Program-made: the position numbers and the translations under genes
Notes under the pieces: generated by a model
What the model saw: the letters and a program-made list of their open reading frames with translations, nothing else
Database searches by the model: none
What the model was told of the DNA's origin: nothing
Shown: positions 35,452 through 47,912 of the stretch, one piece after another
Layout: each line of letters starts with the position of its first letter
Numbering within the stretch: the first letter of the stretch is position 1
Assembly (NCBI GenBank): GCA_032622095.1
Contig: CP136069.1
Location: forward strand, 9,936,036-10,000,035
Direction: 5' to 3'
DNA length: 64,000 bases
DNA from: Siphonodentalium dalli
Lineage: Eukaryota > Mollusca > Scaphopoda > Gadilida > Siphonodentaliidae

Positions 35452-36428
35452 AGGGTGCATTTACATTGCTATAGAAATGTACACAGATCTACACGCAGAC
35501 AGTGTAAACGGGTTGATATAGAAATGCACACAGAAAGAAAACGGTATTAGTTCGTGTGAGCAAAAATCGTGACCGCTACACGTCACGGTCAACGCCCATA
35601 TATTGCGACAGGCAAATCAGTTTTGATTAATTGTTACTCGGGCTTGGCGAATGTTTTCGTTGTCATTTCAACCCGTGTATTTCGAATATTGAACACGGAT
35701 AGGGATGTGGCAACTTGTTCAACGGTTGGATATTTCATACCTGACACAACATTAGTTGTAATTTCCAAACCACCGATATATTAAAAATGATCTTGTAGTT
35801 TGATTTTCAAACATTTTATTTGGGGGGGGGGGGGTATTGTTTTCGGACCAATATTTGCATAATTTCCTACTTTTTATCAAAATTTTGGACTGGAATGGCC
35901 ATCAGCTGGAAATTTTCCAACCTTATCATAGGGGCGGATGTAATGTTGGAAATGTCCAACACTTGGAAGATTGTGTCCTGGTCCCTCCCCGTGGCCAGTC
36001 ATCATCATCATATTTATTGTCTAACAGCTATATATAAAAACTGCATGTAATTTAAGAAAACAATATTGTCCTACATTGGTTAACATTGTCATTGGAATTG
36101 TCATCAGTTGAAAATGTTACTACATTTGGTCAAATAAAGGGTGTTGTAGGGTAACTGCATGATTTTCATTCTTTCTTCGAACCATTATCAAGTGGTATAA
36201 GGATACACTTTAAATACATGCGGCACATACCAAATCGCTGTTATCTGCTGATAGTTGATACATTTTTATGTCTGGCCTAAACTGACACGACTCGCAGTGA
36301 ATTGTCAATTACCAGAGTACTGATCAGCGCGCGTTCACTATTAGTAATCATGTTGTGATCACAGTAATGCGCGACACGTGACTTCATACCGATCTGTATA
36401 CATTTCTATAGCAATGTAAATGCACCCT
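35452..36428. mobile_element. 977-bp non-autonomous DNA transposon
   Basis: The terminal inverted repeat AGGGTGCATTTACATTGCTA, then TAGAAATGTA-ACAGATC, at 35452-35488 is matched inverted at 36428-36392. The interior holds a poly-G tract (35821-35833) and no transposase. An internal echo (GATATAGAAATGCACACAG) lies 65 bp in from the left end. The ends start with AGGG, loosely hAT-like, but no 8-bp target duplication is seen. Confidence 0.75.
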
Positions 36429-37550
36429 GAATATCACACATAAATTGACATTAATTGGATAGTGAGCTGAAAGCAGATCGGAGCGGTAGGTGTGAAATTC
36501 TAACAATGCGCCAGGGTAATGATCGCACCAGTCACTCGGGAAGTTAAAACACGGATCGTTCCATTATTATCGGACATACATGTATAGGGGTGGTCTGCAT
36601 AGGTGGGGGCCAACACTCTCGGTTGAATGTTTTGGTTTGTCAGGAGGGGCGGGTGATTGGAAGTAAAACTGAACGAGATCCAACCCTGTTTCGAATGTTT
36701 TATCCACAATAATCACGTAATGATCGCGGCCTTGGTCTATATTTATTGTACAGATTCCCATTGGGGTTATAACCTATACGTATTAACTTTGAATAGACGA
36801 CTGTCACCGAGCAACCGCAATGACCGACCCCTCCCATATGAGTGACTGGCATTCATCCATTAAACTCTAAACTCAGTCATTGCGAATTCAGTGATCTGTT
36901 TTTGACATTCGTACATGTGCTATACATATTACGTGGATAATCATCAGAATAGCTGATGCACTGACTCAGAATAATATATCACGGCTTCTGTGTGCGTGAA
37001 TAAACTGCATGTATCATTTTATCGAAACCATGTTAAGTTCGGAATGGCACGCAGAGATTTCCACCATGACATATCAAATTTGACAATCGGTCGCGATTTT
37101 CGCCTGTCGAAGTTCGATGATAATAACGGGCCTGTTTGTGGGCTAATAAAAGGAGGGTAAGGCATTAATTGACATCGCCCATCTATTCAATGTGTTGATC
37201 CCGCCCATTTAATCCAAGCGTAATGGTTGCAGAGTCGAAGCCAGTTTCAAGACCTCTGTGTCTTTCAATATATCAGACTTAATGAATAATTATTTAATTA
37301 CAAGTTCATTCGTCGTAGTCCAGGGTTGGTAGGACCCCTCGTGCATCCATCAATACTTAACGGCTTTTGTATTTTCATATAACCTAATATGTACTGATCA
37401 GGAAAAATGATCTTAACAGCAAATATTTCGGGTCCTGGTGTACTTACTGGGTAAAAGTTTATCCTTACTCGGTTACCATTTTTTCCCGATTATGATGGGT
37501 GGGGGAAACTGATATCCCATATGGGTAATGTATTGTGATTGTATATTAAC
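36429..37550. other. No supported gene
   Basis: Short ORFs without splice pairs. No array is seen. Confidence 0.35.
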
Positions 37551-37742
37551 ATGTGAGATGTCGTTTTGTATATATTTGAATACTCTATCCACTAGTAGCA
37601 AACAAGATACGTCTTCATTTATGACGTCCCCAGATGTCAAAAGTTCACGCAACTGCGATGAAAACACAAACATAGTCTGGGATCTGACATGGTTCCCAAG
37701 CACCCGACCACATGACTTAACTTTTCTCCACTCATTTTCTAC
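37551..37742 (-). CDS. Possible exon (64 codons), unknown protein
   Basis: A minus-strand acceptor GGCATTACCAG ends at 37743. One frame then reads VENEWRKVKSCGRVLGNHVR and on through SSQLRELLTSGDVINEDVSC to YIQNDISH. The composition is protein-like over a 113-codon ORF (37473-37814). The acceptor has a poor pyrimidine tract, and the nearest donor (GTTAAT at 37550) is weak. If real it would enter and leave in phase 0, compatible with the phase-0 start of 32430-32529. It is not recognised. Confidence 0.25.
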
Positions 37743-38437
37743 CTGGTAATGCCCCTCCAATTTAAATGTTAACACGAAAAAAAGCAGCCGTGTAAACATG
37801 AGGCAAGATGGCATCCAACTGGTGGCCGTTTTAAGGCTTTATGAGACAGTTTGATCCAAGTGTATATGTTATTGTGAAGCTACCTTTTTGTGGCAAACTT
37901 GGAACACCACGTCCGGGATGACCACCACAATGACCGCGGAGGTGGACATACAACTAAGTTAGTTTCTGCTGTTTGGAACTGGTTGACAATAGCGACTTTA
38001 TTTTGTATTTTGCATGTTAACTGATCATTGGAATAAATAATAAAGAATGGCTTTATGTGGGTCGCAGCCCCTTCCGATCCCTAACAAATTTGATTTTACA
38101 TTCTGGTCACACTCAACAAGAAATGAGCAGAACAGTGCAATGTAAGTTAGACATACCATTACTTATAAATATTCGAATTCAATGGATCCAAAATTGTCAC
38201 TTTAGCTCACCTTGGACAAATTATGGAAAATATATTGCCCCAGTGTGCCCTGCAATCGGTTACAAGTTGGGTTGATGAATATAATCGACTAATATGCCTT
38301 CTATACATTGAATACTAACAATGACGATGCAGCCTGTTTACTTGTTTCTTTTGTAACCACTGACATTGGAATTATTGGATTTTTCTTTCACAAACTTGAC
38401 ATCAAAATCAGCCAAAATGGACATCTCATGTATGACA

Positions 38438-39315
38438 CTGATGTGTTTTTTGACCGAATTACTTAAGATGGCTTGCAAAATGGCAACCACATCTGGTAAA
38501 AAGTTTAGTTTTCGCACATATATCCCAAACATTATTATCTGCTGTTCCGAAATGGTAACAAAGCGTGAATCATTTGGTTATTGAACATGCTACGTGACCA
38601 ACTGAAAATAAATGGACATTCTGGTTTTCCCAGTGCCTTATGGGTCATGACAAATTTATTTCAAATGATGCAGTATGGAATTTTGCCGAAAACTTCTTTT
38701 GTGATTCGGGCCATGTTTATAACGGAGATGGGCAGACATTTCAAAAGGAACTGAGAGAGACCATAGTACATATTTTTATAACAATGGTTTGTCAAAAAGT
38801 GGCGGGATAAGTGGATTTGGCATGAATCAATGGATGGTGAATTAAAGTAACTATATTTCGTAGCAAAAGTGTTTTTTATCTGTCTTAAATGTGTCACACT
38901 GATGTTTTTTTTTACCGAATTACGTAAGATGGCTTGCTTACAAAATGGCAACCACATCTGGTAAAACGTTTAGTTTTCACATATATCCCAAATATTATTC
39001 TCTGCTGTTCCGAAATGGTAACAAAGTGTGACTCATTTGGTTATTAAACATGTTACGTGACCAACGACAGCTAAATGAACATTCTGGTTTTCCCAGTGCC
39101 TTATGGGCCATGGCAAATTTATTTCAAATGATGCAGTATGGAATTTTGCCGAAAACTTCTTTTGTGATTCGGGCCATGTTTAATACGGAGATGGGCAGAC
39201 ATTTCAAACGGAACTGAGAGAGACCATAGTACATAATTTTATAAACAATGGTTTGTCAAAAATTGGCGGGATAAGTGGATTTGGCATGAATCAATGGATG
39301 GTGAATTAAAGTCAT
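38438..39315. repeat. Tandem duplication of a 470-bp unit
   Basis: Both copies contain GACCGAATTAC-TAAGATGGCT, GGCAACCACATCTGGTAAAA, TCTGCTGTTCCGAAATGG, CAGTGCCTTATGGG, TTTGCCGAAAACTTC and GGCGGGATAAGTGG. They are about 93% alike (38438-38907 and 38911-39315). There is no shared ORF. Confidence 0.9.
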
Positions 39316-39839
39316 ATTAATTATTGTGGTGATACCTGGTCATGATGAGTTAAAAAATATATATCCGATGCGGGTTAATCCGCCATGTCGTCGGTACAGG
39401 GTGTATATATAAATTGGGTGATGTAATATTGCAACTGCATGCGAATGGATTTCGATTGTGTATATTTATATTTATGTTCAAGTTTCAACTATACGTCATG
39501 TTCCTGCCAGTCCTGCCTAACTATATATATTATAATTATAGAAGATATAGATAACGATAACGTACATGACCATCACGATTAGTTAAGTTGCGTTTACATT
39601 TACTTTAGTTATTTTTCGCTAGACACAGTCATATATTTTGGCAGAGGTGTGGATCGTCATGACTGAATGATGGTGATCTAAGGAAACACAAGCTACGAAA
39701 ACCGTTTAGTTTTGATTATGAATGTTTGGACAGCCATAACAATTGTGCAATTGACATACCCTTTTAAATTCCAAGTAAATTATGGCAAAATCAGGTAAGC
39801 AATTATATACTCTGGTCGAAGCCACGTAAAAGCCACGTA

Positions 39840-40630
39840 AATGTACATATCCTTGCAAATCCCAAATAAATCATGGTAAAGTCAGGTTAACGGTGATAAA
39901 CTCCGGTAAGGGCCATGTAGACCCACGTAAAATGCATCCCCTTGTAATTGCCATGCAAGTAAAGGCATGGTGTACCCCTCTGTACTTAGTAAAATTCATG
40001 GGTAAAACTCATGTAAATCAGAACATATTGTAATAATTTAGATCACTTCTTCTCTAAAATCGCTCATCAATAAGGCTCTTTAAACATTTGTATTATTTTC
40101 CATTTCTGATTACATATGATTACATACAGAATTCTTCGAGGAAAAGAAAAAATCGCTTTACTTCAAAAGTCGTCAGTTACTTCAAAACGAGGAGATATAC
40201 AACCATGATGCTTTTGGGTTGGTTCCAATCAGAGATGGGTGTGGTGAATAACTAAGTTCTACATTCTCTAATATTAATGTTAGGTGGCAGATAAGAACAC
40301 ATCATGTGATTTCGAATGAGGTGAGGTATTGCCATACAATAATATCCCAGTGATTAAAGAGGAATGATAGTATAAATCTTGTCCTATTTCTGGACTAAAG
40401 TCTGGTATGCTGTCATTGTAGCAGGTCAGACTTACACTACCGATCATACAAAACGTATTTCAACAAAGGTACACGGATGCATTTGGTTGGTGTATAATTT
40501 CAGTGGGGTACACCATGCGTTTACTTGGTATTTGCAAGGGTATGTCCGACTTTAACATATTTTGCGAGAGTAGAGTCATGAAAACCACGATTTACCGGGC
40601 TTTACCAACGTATTTTACACGAATATGAGC
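39840..40630. mobile_element. Foldback-like element with inverted ends
   Basis: GCATGGTGTACCCC-CTG at 39966-39984 is repeated inverted at 40500-40516. Flanking blocks (CCTTG-AA-TACC, GTAAA-CC, TTTACG) are also mirrored out to about 39840 and 40630. Similarity is about 70%. The interior has no ORF. Confidence 0.4.
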
Positions 40631-40923
40631 GATAACTCTATTTCAAAATAGCACATATATCAGCTGTGGTGTTTTCTGTCTCTTTTAGCCTTGTGTATGT
40701 GAATGCAAGGATATCAACGTCTTCATATTATGCAGAATAACACCTGTTTTGGGGATTAAGCTTTTAATATTAAGATGCATTTTATGGAATGCCCTGATTG
40801 CCATCCCCATATCGATATGACAGTTGAGAAGATTTAATTGTTCAAATGACTTAATTGGGTCACCATTTGTCGAGATTGTGAAATTTGAATGTCCAAAACT
40901 CCTTAAATTGATATGGAGATGGC

Positions 40924-41852
40924 CTGGGACCGATAATTTTCTTAATTTACGTTAACGATATGTCAAATTCGACAACCATGGATATCTTATCATACGCGGA
41001 CGATACGACTCTAGTAACTGGTGGAAAAAATGGCATCCTTGTAGAAAGTTATGTGAATAATGAGTTACGCAACATATTTGCTTGGTGCTGTAGCAATAAG
41101 TTAGTGATCAATAATAAAAAAGCAACTATATGCTAATACACCCAGAGAACAATGATGACAAATGGAACTTTATAAAGGTTTACTTAAATAATAAGGAACT
41201 AAACAAGATAGGAAATCTTGAGCACGAATCCTCCACAAAATTCTTAGGAATCCATATAGACGAAAACCTGACTTTCAAAAAACATGTGTCCTCTGTTTGT
41301 TCTAAAATGGTGAATGCCATATACCACATCAATAAAGTTAAACACTTCTTTCCTGGTAGCGCACTTAAAACATTATATTATGCTATAATACAAAGCCATC
41401 TCGTCTACGGTGTTCAAATATGGGACATGTTCATGCTTCAAAAATGCGCGATACGAGTTTTATGTAATAAGAAATGTAGAAGCCACACAGAACCTCTCTT
41501 TAAAAAAGAAAATATACTCAAAATCCACGACATCCACAAAATACAAGCGGCTGTTTTCATGCATGATTGGTATCATATGCGCTTAATAGAATCATTCACC
41601 GACATGTTTACCAAACACAAAAACCGGACCAGACACCCGGCAAAAGCACCAACTATTTAAAAAAAACCAAGAACATCTTGGTCCCAACAACTACCATTCC
41701 ATTCTTTTCCAACTATATGGAACAACTTAGATAACGAATTTACATCATACCAATCCAGACACACATTCAAACGGCGTTTACATGCCGATTGCATTAAAAA
41801 TATGCTGCAACAATTAAATGCAACAATCAAAGATGTCCCGACTGTGTGGTAG
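40924..41852 (+). pseudogene. Non-LTR retrotransposon reverse transcriptase, 5'-truncated
   Basis: The enzyme copies element RNA onto a nicked target. Seen: LGPIIFLIYVNDM, then SYADDTTL (the YADD catalytic aspartates, about 40990-41015), in a frame that ends at TAA 41134. A shift near 41128 moves to the frame starting LIHPENN, with STKFLGIHIDENLTFKKHVS, LKTLYYAIIQSHLVYG, LQKCAIRVL and HTEPLFKK, which are thumb and C-terminal motifs of CR1/Rex1/Jockey-like LINEs. A TAA at 41658 interrupts that frame, after which SFPTIWNNLDNEF continues to the natural-looking stop at 41852. The endonuclease and the fingers of the RT are missing. One frameshift and one internal stop make it inactive. The clade is inference. 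Confidence 0.85.
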
Positions 41853-42103
41853 CTCGTCAATAAGTGACTTCCCCTATATCGCAATCCTCAACCTCACTCA
41901 GCACATTCCTACTCGACTTTCAAGGAACATCCCACTGACAAGAAAGAGACAAACCATAGGGTAACCAATAAGCGATTTATCTAGACGTATACCCTCCATG
42001 TATATAACGCAGTTAAATGCAACGATTGTGTGATACATAATTATATAGCCGTGCATTGTATAAGAAATCTTGACCGCCTATCGTAACATCTTTTCTTCTT
42101 TAA

Positions 42104-42210
42104 GGGGTGGCAGTAAGACAGTATATTCTGACTATGCCACCCCCTCAAATATACAATGTAATATTTGTCAAATGTATTATGCATTAATGTGTGTATATTG
42201 AAATAAATAG
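42104..42210 (+). terminator. LINE 3' UTR: hairpin and poly(A) signal
   Basis: GGGGTGGCA and TGCCACCCC (42104-42142) form a 9-bp stem around about 22 nt. AATAAA follows at 42202. Many LINE 3' ends carry such a stem for template recognition. Here the role is inferred. Confidence 0.5.
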
Positions 42211-42211
42211 A

Positions 42212-42321
42212 GAATACCTACGGGTGTTGGTTGAATACCCGGATTATCTCATTCGTGGGTACAATTCCTTATACCCACAAATGAGATAATCCGGGTATTC
42301 AATCAAAACCCGTAGGTGTTC
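42212..42321. repeat. 110-bp hairpin next to the LINE end
   Basis: GAATACCTACGGGTGTTGG, then TTGAATACCCGGATTATCTC, pairs with GAGATAATCCGGGTATTCAA and CCCGTAGGTGTTC. The arms are about 46 bp with few mismatches. Confidence 0.88.
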
Positions 42322-42544
42322 TTTTTATTATTATGCGCTGCGTTATAAACCGCCCCAAAACAGCTAGTTTTGTCCTACAGTTCACTTCAAATTATTAGAA
42401 AACTTCGACATTTGTATTTTGTTTACATTCCATCAATTGATTTGCTCACCGCTAAATGACAAATATCGAGCATATCCGCCATAAGAAATAGTCCCCATTG
42501 TTTTATTCTCAAATGATGCGAAAAAATTAATGTATACATAATTT

Positions 42545-43017
42545 AAAGGTACTCAACCCGTAAAGAGGGTCCCCATCTCAACTGATTCCAACAACAACAA
42601 TCCGATCAGAGGGTCCTATATTACTATTTCTTTGGCTTTGGGGGTAAAAAATATTTGATTCGAGTCGAGGAACCCATCAAACAAAGCTCAGAGTTATTAG
42701 ATATTGATTTTTCAAATTTGTTATGTTCTCGAGATGAGTACTAATAACTGCCGTAATCTGCTCTGGATGTGTACTCCAAATCTATTTAAACAGACAAGGA
42801 TGAATAACTCTAAAATCAAGTGGTAATTTTAACGCAATTTTGACTGAGTTCTGGGCCAGATAGTATTCCCGATAATGAAAAATAATAGATTTCTAAAATC
42901 GATATCTAACAAATCTGAGCTTTGATGGGTGACTTCCTCGACTCGAATCAAATATTTTTGACCCCCGAAGCCATTGAAATAGTAATTGAGAGGAGTTTTA
43001 TCGGGTTGAGTACCTTT
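42545..43017. mobile_element. 473-bp MITE (same family as 1951-2354)
   Basis: The ends are AAAGGTACTCAACCCG and CGGGTTGAGTACCTTT. The arms extend inward for about 170 bp (AAATATTTGATTCGAGTCGA, CATCAAA, CTCAGA). There is no ORF. Confidence 0.88.
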
Positions 43018-43189
43018 AATGATAAGAATATATTAAAACAAATGAGTTAACATTATAACAATTAAAACTCATTCGCTACCGTAAAAATCAACAATTAAAA
43101 AAATATTCCGGCTGTTATTGATACGCTTTGAAACAGTATGTGATTCGCCGCTATAAACCGGAAGTAATCTCCGAAAAAGTAATACTATT

Positions 43190-43330
43190 GTGTTATCCAT
43201 CGAGTCGGTCAGTGTTATCCATCGAGTCCGTCCATGCGATGGATATAACGCTCTACGCCACGGCAATTTCCCACTATTTAATGGGGAAGCATATAATAAA
43301 ATATCCTATCTTATCCTATCCTATCCTGTG
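43190..43330. repeat. 22-bp duplication and (TATCC)n microsatellite
   Basis: GTGTTATCCATCGAGTCGGTC is followed directly by a near copy (about 43190-43232). A short TATCC-type run lies at 43300-43328. Confidence 0.7.
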
Positions 43331-43369
43331 TGACTATATATAACTTATAGGTGGATATCGGCCACGGCG

Positions 43370-45275
43370 AATAGCAATCTTATCAATGATAGTTCATATC
43401 CTCTCGCCACCCGTGACCCAAGCGACACCAAATGTGATTTAATTCCTCGTATCATTAGAGAATAATGTGTATGAATTTGGTGGAAATTAGTGCTAAATGT
43501 ATTTGTTTCAGCTTTGGTGCAACTGCCATCCTCATGCATGACTTTAACGGCGCCTCTTTTGACATAATTTAAACCACGACCGTTAGACTAATGGATGCAT
43601 GATATACTGGAGATGATTATATATCGGTTTGCTGGTAATAAACAACTAAACAATTCTTATAATAGTTATGACCCCCCTCATCTCTCACCCAAACGTCAGC
43701 GTCTTTAAATCACACGATTATATTCCTCGTATCATAGAGAAGAATAATATATCAATTTGGTGGAAATCTACGCTAAAAATAGTTTATTAAATCAATTGTT
43801 GATGCCTCCCCGCAACGCTGACTCGAACAGCGCCATATCGCGGAGGTGATTATGTATGCGTTTGTTGGAAACCGCGACAAAACTATTTCACCATATTTTT
43901 TTTTTTTTTTTCCGATCTCCCCCCTTTCTTCCCCTGACAACAACAGCGTCACTTTAGAAAATTTTAACCCACACCATTATCTTCCTCGTAAAAAGTTACC
44001 CATCTTAAAACGCCTTGGTGTCATCTCGATTGCTCACCATGAAGTTATATACAAAACGCATGCAGACAGACAGACAACACGATTTGATTTCTCGTATCAT
44101 TTGAGAAGAATGTGTCTGAATTTGATGGTAATTGGTTCTAAAAATATTTAGTTTTGGTGACCCCCCCGTCCCTATTTTGGACTCAAATGGTGCCACTTTA
44201 GTCACCGTTAAACCACACACTTACACTCATTAGAGATTAGAGATGCATATATATAAAATTTGTGAAAATTGGCGAGTATACAAATTCGTATCAAATTCAA
44301 GGTCCCCATATCTCTCACTCAGAGGGCACCAAGTTGGTGTATCTAATCCACACGATAAGATTCCTCGTATCACGGAGAAGAATATGTATCAATCTGGTGG
44401 AAATCGGCGCAAAACATATTGTTATAACTGTGTGTGTCCCTCTCACCTCTATACACCACTTACTCAAATGACCCACTTGTGACATCATTAAACCACACAA
44501 TTAAATGTATGATATCATGGAGATGATTATTTATAAGTTTGGTGCTAATCGGTGAGTAAACAAATTTTTATCAAATTTGGTGACCACCCCTCCCCTCCCC
44601 ATCTCTCAACCAAACAGCACCAATATGGCGTGTTTAAATCACACGATTAGATCTTCGTAATTGGATAAGAACGTGTATCAATTTGGTTGAAATTGGCGCT
44701 AAAAATATTGTGTATCAATTTGGTGCCCCTCTCGTTTTTAGTGCACCCCTGACTCGAATGAGGCCACATTTGACAGATTTAAGCCACACCATTATACTCC
44801 TCATACCATGTGGATTATTTTGTATAAGTGTGGTGGCAATCGGCGACTAAACACATTCTTATCAAATTTAGTGCCCACCCCCAATCTCTCATTCAAACGA
44901 CAACAATTTGGCGTTGTTAAATCGCACAATTAGATTGGTGGAAATCGGCGCTAAAATTAGTTTGATCAATTTTTGGTGCCCCTCTCTCCTTCCGTGCATC
45001 CCTAACTCGAACGACGCAACTTTTGCCATATTTAAACCACACCATTAAATTCTTCATATCATGGGGATGATTATATGTAAGTTTCGTGGCAATCGGCGAC
45101 AAAAACAAATTCTGCCCCTCCCCATGTTCTGCCCCTGACAACAACGGCGTCACTTTAGAAAATTATAACTCCCACCATTATCTTTCCCGTAAAATGTTAC
45201 GCCTAGTAGACCCCTTTGGTATCATCTAGATGGTCCCCTGTGAATTTATATAGAACACAGACAGACAGACATTTG
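43370..45275. repeat. Degenerate array of 150-300-bp retroposon-like units
   Basis: Two alternating blocks recur about five times each: CCTCGTATCA-GAGAAGAAT with ATCAATTTGGTGGAAATCGG-GCTAAAA, and ATCATGGAGATGATTAT with AAGTTTGGTGGCAATCGGCG. Two places end in GGT(G/A)TCATCTAGATGG-type sequence followed by ACAGACAGACAGAC (44060-44075, 45253-45270), like the 3' tails of some LINE or SINE families. It is best explained as tandem or nested tails of one element. No ORF is seen. Confidence 0.55.
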
Positions 45276-46701
45276 CAAATATAGATATAGATGCATACGG
45301 TGCGTACCCAATTCTTCGGCCGTTTGTGTGACATTGAGAAATTATTAGTTAATTGTAGTCTATAAATCGTGTCTTGTGGTATCATCGGTTTCTATGGCAA
45401 CGGGTGCATATTTTTGGTCACCAATCAAATCAAATCCAAGAGTGAACACAACTAGGGAATCAAAGCGTGTCGTAGCGCAACATTATATGGCAACTTAATC
45501 CTTTGCCACAAAAGTTAGATTAGACTAATAGTACCACTTTATATTCAGTGAAGTGATTCTTCTGACTTACAAATCAATTAACAACATTTACTTTTCGCAA
45601 CTAAAATTGTCATAAATTAGTTTGGAATTATTTAGGCGTCTATTATCTAGTGTGTGTAAGTTCTACAATCGCGTTAAGTATTTTTGGCATTTACATGGCA
45701 ATATGGGCAATGGGGGCTGAGGGGCTGCAGCACCCACCCACCCTCTGAACGATTTGCAATCATAACATAACTGTCGGGCAAATCGCATGGTGCTTCGGGT
45801 GAACTTCTATATCTATACTTATACTTCACATTATTTGTAATGTATTATGCACCGTATATTCAATAATAATAATGGGGCCCAACTTCTCCGGTTACCTAAT
45901 TTATTTGTTCCAGAGTGGCTATTTTATCTCAGGCATGGAATGGCTTGCTATTATATTATCTTATACCTGGCCACCATTCGTCACTGCGTGTTGAAATTTC
46001 AATAATTTAAGTCTAAATTAAATCGCGATATGTATATTATATCCAAATCTTCAGGTAGTGTTACCTATCGTATCGTAGCCGAAGTGTGCATGTAATATTC
46101 AGTTCATGCAATGAATCGTGAGTAGAACCTGATTGAAATACTACTGTGTGGCGAGTCACACTCATCTTCGAGCTATTGGGGCCATGTACGTGTATGCATG
46201 GTGCTATGAACGGTTTGTATTGTGAATGGGTAAAATTATCTGCTCGTAAACCCTCATAGAAGACAGTTTTATACCAGGTTCTATTCAGTTTTCAGAAATA
46301 CATTTAGGTCGCAATGGAAATTTGCATGGTACATGTACATATTTGGTTAATATATTTTGGTCAAAGGTGGTAGCCGGAAATTTGGTTTAAATAACCATCA
46401 GTGGCAGTGCTCTTGTTTTGTCCATCAGTCTCTCTGGATCACTTTATGTTTTACTTTTACAAACATTTCAGAGTTAATAAATGGCTGATATATAGGGTCC
46501 TGATTCATATTGTTATTCTGATGATTCTTCCAAAACGAGGACTTAGTCTACACTGGACTTAAATAACTAATAGTTGTATTAAATGATATTTCTAAGTGAC
46601 CCATTGATAGCCACATTAATGTTTGAGACAGTTGCTTGCTCTTTTTCCATGCACACAATGATCTTGACTTTCGTCACATCAAGACAAGTTTATTTATTTC
46701 A
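45276..46701. other. No supported gene
   Basis: AT-rich, short frames only. No array is seen. Confidence 0.35.
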
Positions 46702-46802
46702 GTTGTACATTTCTTGAGGCTTTCTGAAGGGTTTCGTTTCACCCCACCACCACATATGCAACATGCCATATATCTTAATGTCATCTCTACAGTACTAAGG
46801 CC
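46702..46802 (+). CDS. Very weak exon candidate
   Basis: After the good acceptor TTTATTTATTTCAG (ends 46701), the only open frame reads VHFLRLSEGFRFTPPPHMQH and on until a TGA at 46808. The only donor-like GT is GTACTA. Its phase would not fit the exon at 47792. Confidence 0.12.
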
Positions 46803-47068
46803 CATATGAGGTCCCAGTAACATACAATATAGTGTTTTTGCAGTTACAAATTCTTATAATGTTTTAAATGTCATATAAGGGCACAAAAGGTCTTTAGTAA
46901 AACTACCAGTATTAACATCTGCAGGGTTTTGAAACTTTAATCTTTAATGAAATTACAGAAATATTCCATTAACAACAGCAAGGGACCCACATGGCCCAGA
47001 CCCCCCACCCTGCACCCAACAAACATCCCTTCCAACCGATATCATCTCCAACTTCCAACTTTTAAAGA

Positions 47069-47612
47069 TACGGGCGGTGTTGGTCGTGGGTACTAGTATG
47101 CTGTTAAAATATTCACCTCCGTCTAAAACCGCCATAAACAGAAAGAATAGTAAGATATAGACAGACTTTGTTCGTCTGCCAATCAGAAATATGACACAAA
47201 CAGTATGTTATTGTCAATTTGCCCCCCCCCCTTCGTTATGTAAACAAAAGCAAAAACAGATACGTTTCCTGGCTTTTGTTTAGACCCGGGTATGGTAAAC
47301 ATGAAGAACGTTATTTGTTACTGTTTTCCTGATATGGAAATAATAAAGAGCCTTTATATCATTTTTGTGTGATTAAACAATATAATTGCGCCGTGTTATA
47401 TAAACAGAAGCAAAACTTATGTAACACGAGCAGTCTCTTGATTACATACATCATCGTACGTCTTGACGACAATATACTATTTACACGCTGATTATGTTTG
47501 GCATATGAGCAGAACGGTATATATCTTGGTGTTCATTCTGTTGATGGCGATTTGAACAAATATGAATATTTCTGCAACGAACGCCGCCCGTGCATTTAAT
47601 ATCTGTTATGTT
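47069..47612 (+). mobile_element. Non-autonomous element, copy B (partner at 15.15-15.63 kb)
   Basis: It has the same blocks and order as the copy at 15150-15633. It has a C-run (47221-47230) and a longer spacer. The ends are GATACGGGCGGTGTTGG and GCCGCCCGTGC. Confidence 0.75.
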
Positions 47613-47791
47613 CACAAGCAGATATATCTCTGCAGATACATGTAGACAGAGAGAGACAGAGAGAGACACACACAGGACATTAATCTAGATTAAAATAATA
47701 TTCAGGTATGTCATCTGGCAGCCTTGGGTGTAAACAAAACTGCTAGAAATTAAAACAAACTGCCTGAATTTAGAGTGTCTGACATTTGCAG

Positions 47792-47912
47792 AATTAGGTC
47801 CACAGAGGGTGAATTTAGTGTTGATACCCTGTACAGTTGGCTAGCATCACCAAATACACCATCCAGGGACCTAATTCTGCTTAGGCATCATCTTCTGGGA
47901 AGTATTTTACAT
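47792..47912 (+). CDS. Candidate internal exon (40 codons), unknown protein
   Basis: Acceptor TCTGACATTTGCAG ends at 47791, and a consensus donor GTAAGTAT starts at 47913. One frame is open, with the other two stopped. It reads (A)IRSTEGEFSVDTLYSWLASP and then NTPSRDLILLRHHLLGSILH. The exon enters with one base of a split codon and leaves in phase 0. The following intron would contain the 390-bp dimeric array. A 12-bp inverted repeat (GAATTAGGTCC ... GGACCTAATTC) lies inside it. The protein is not recognised. Confidence 0.45.
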
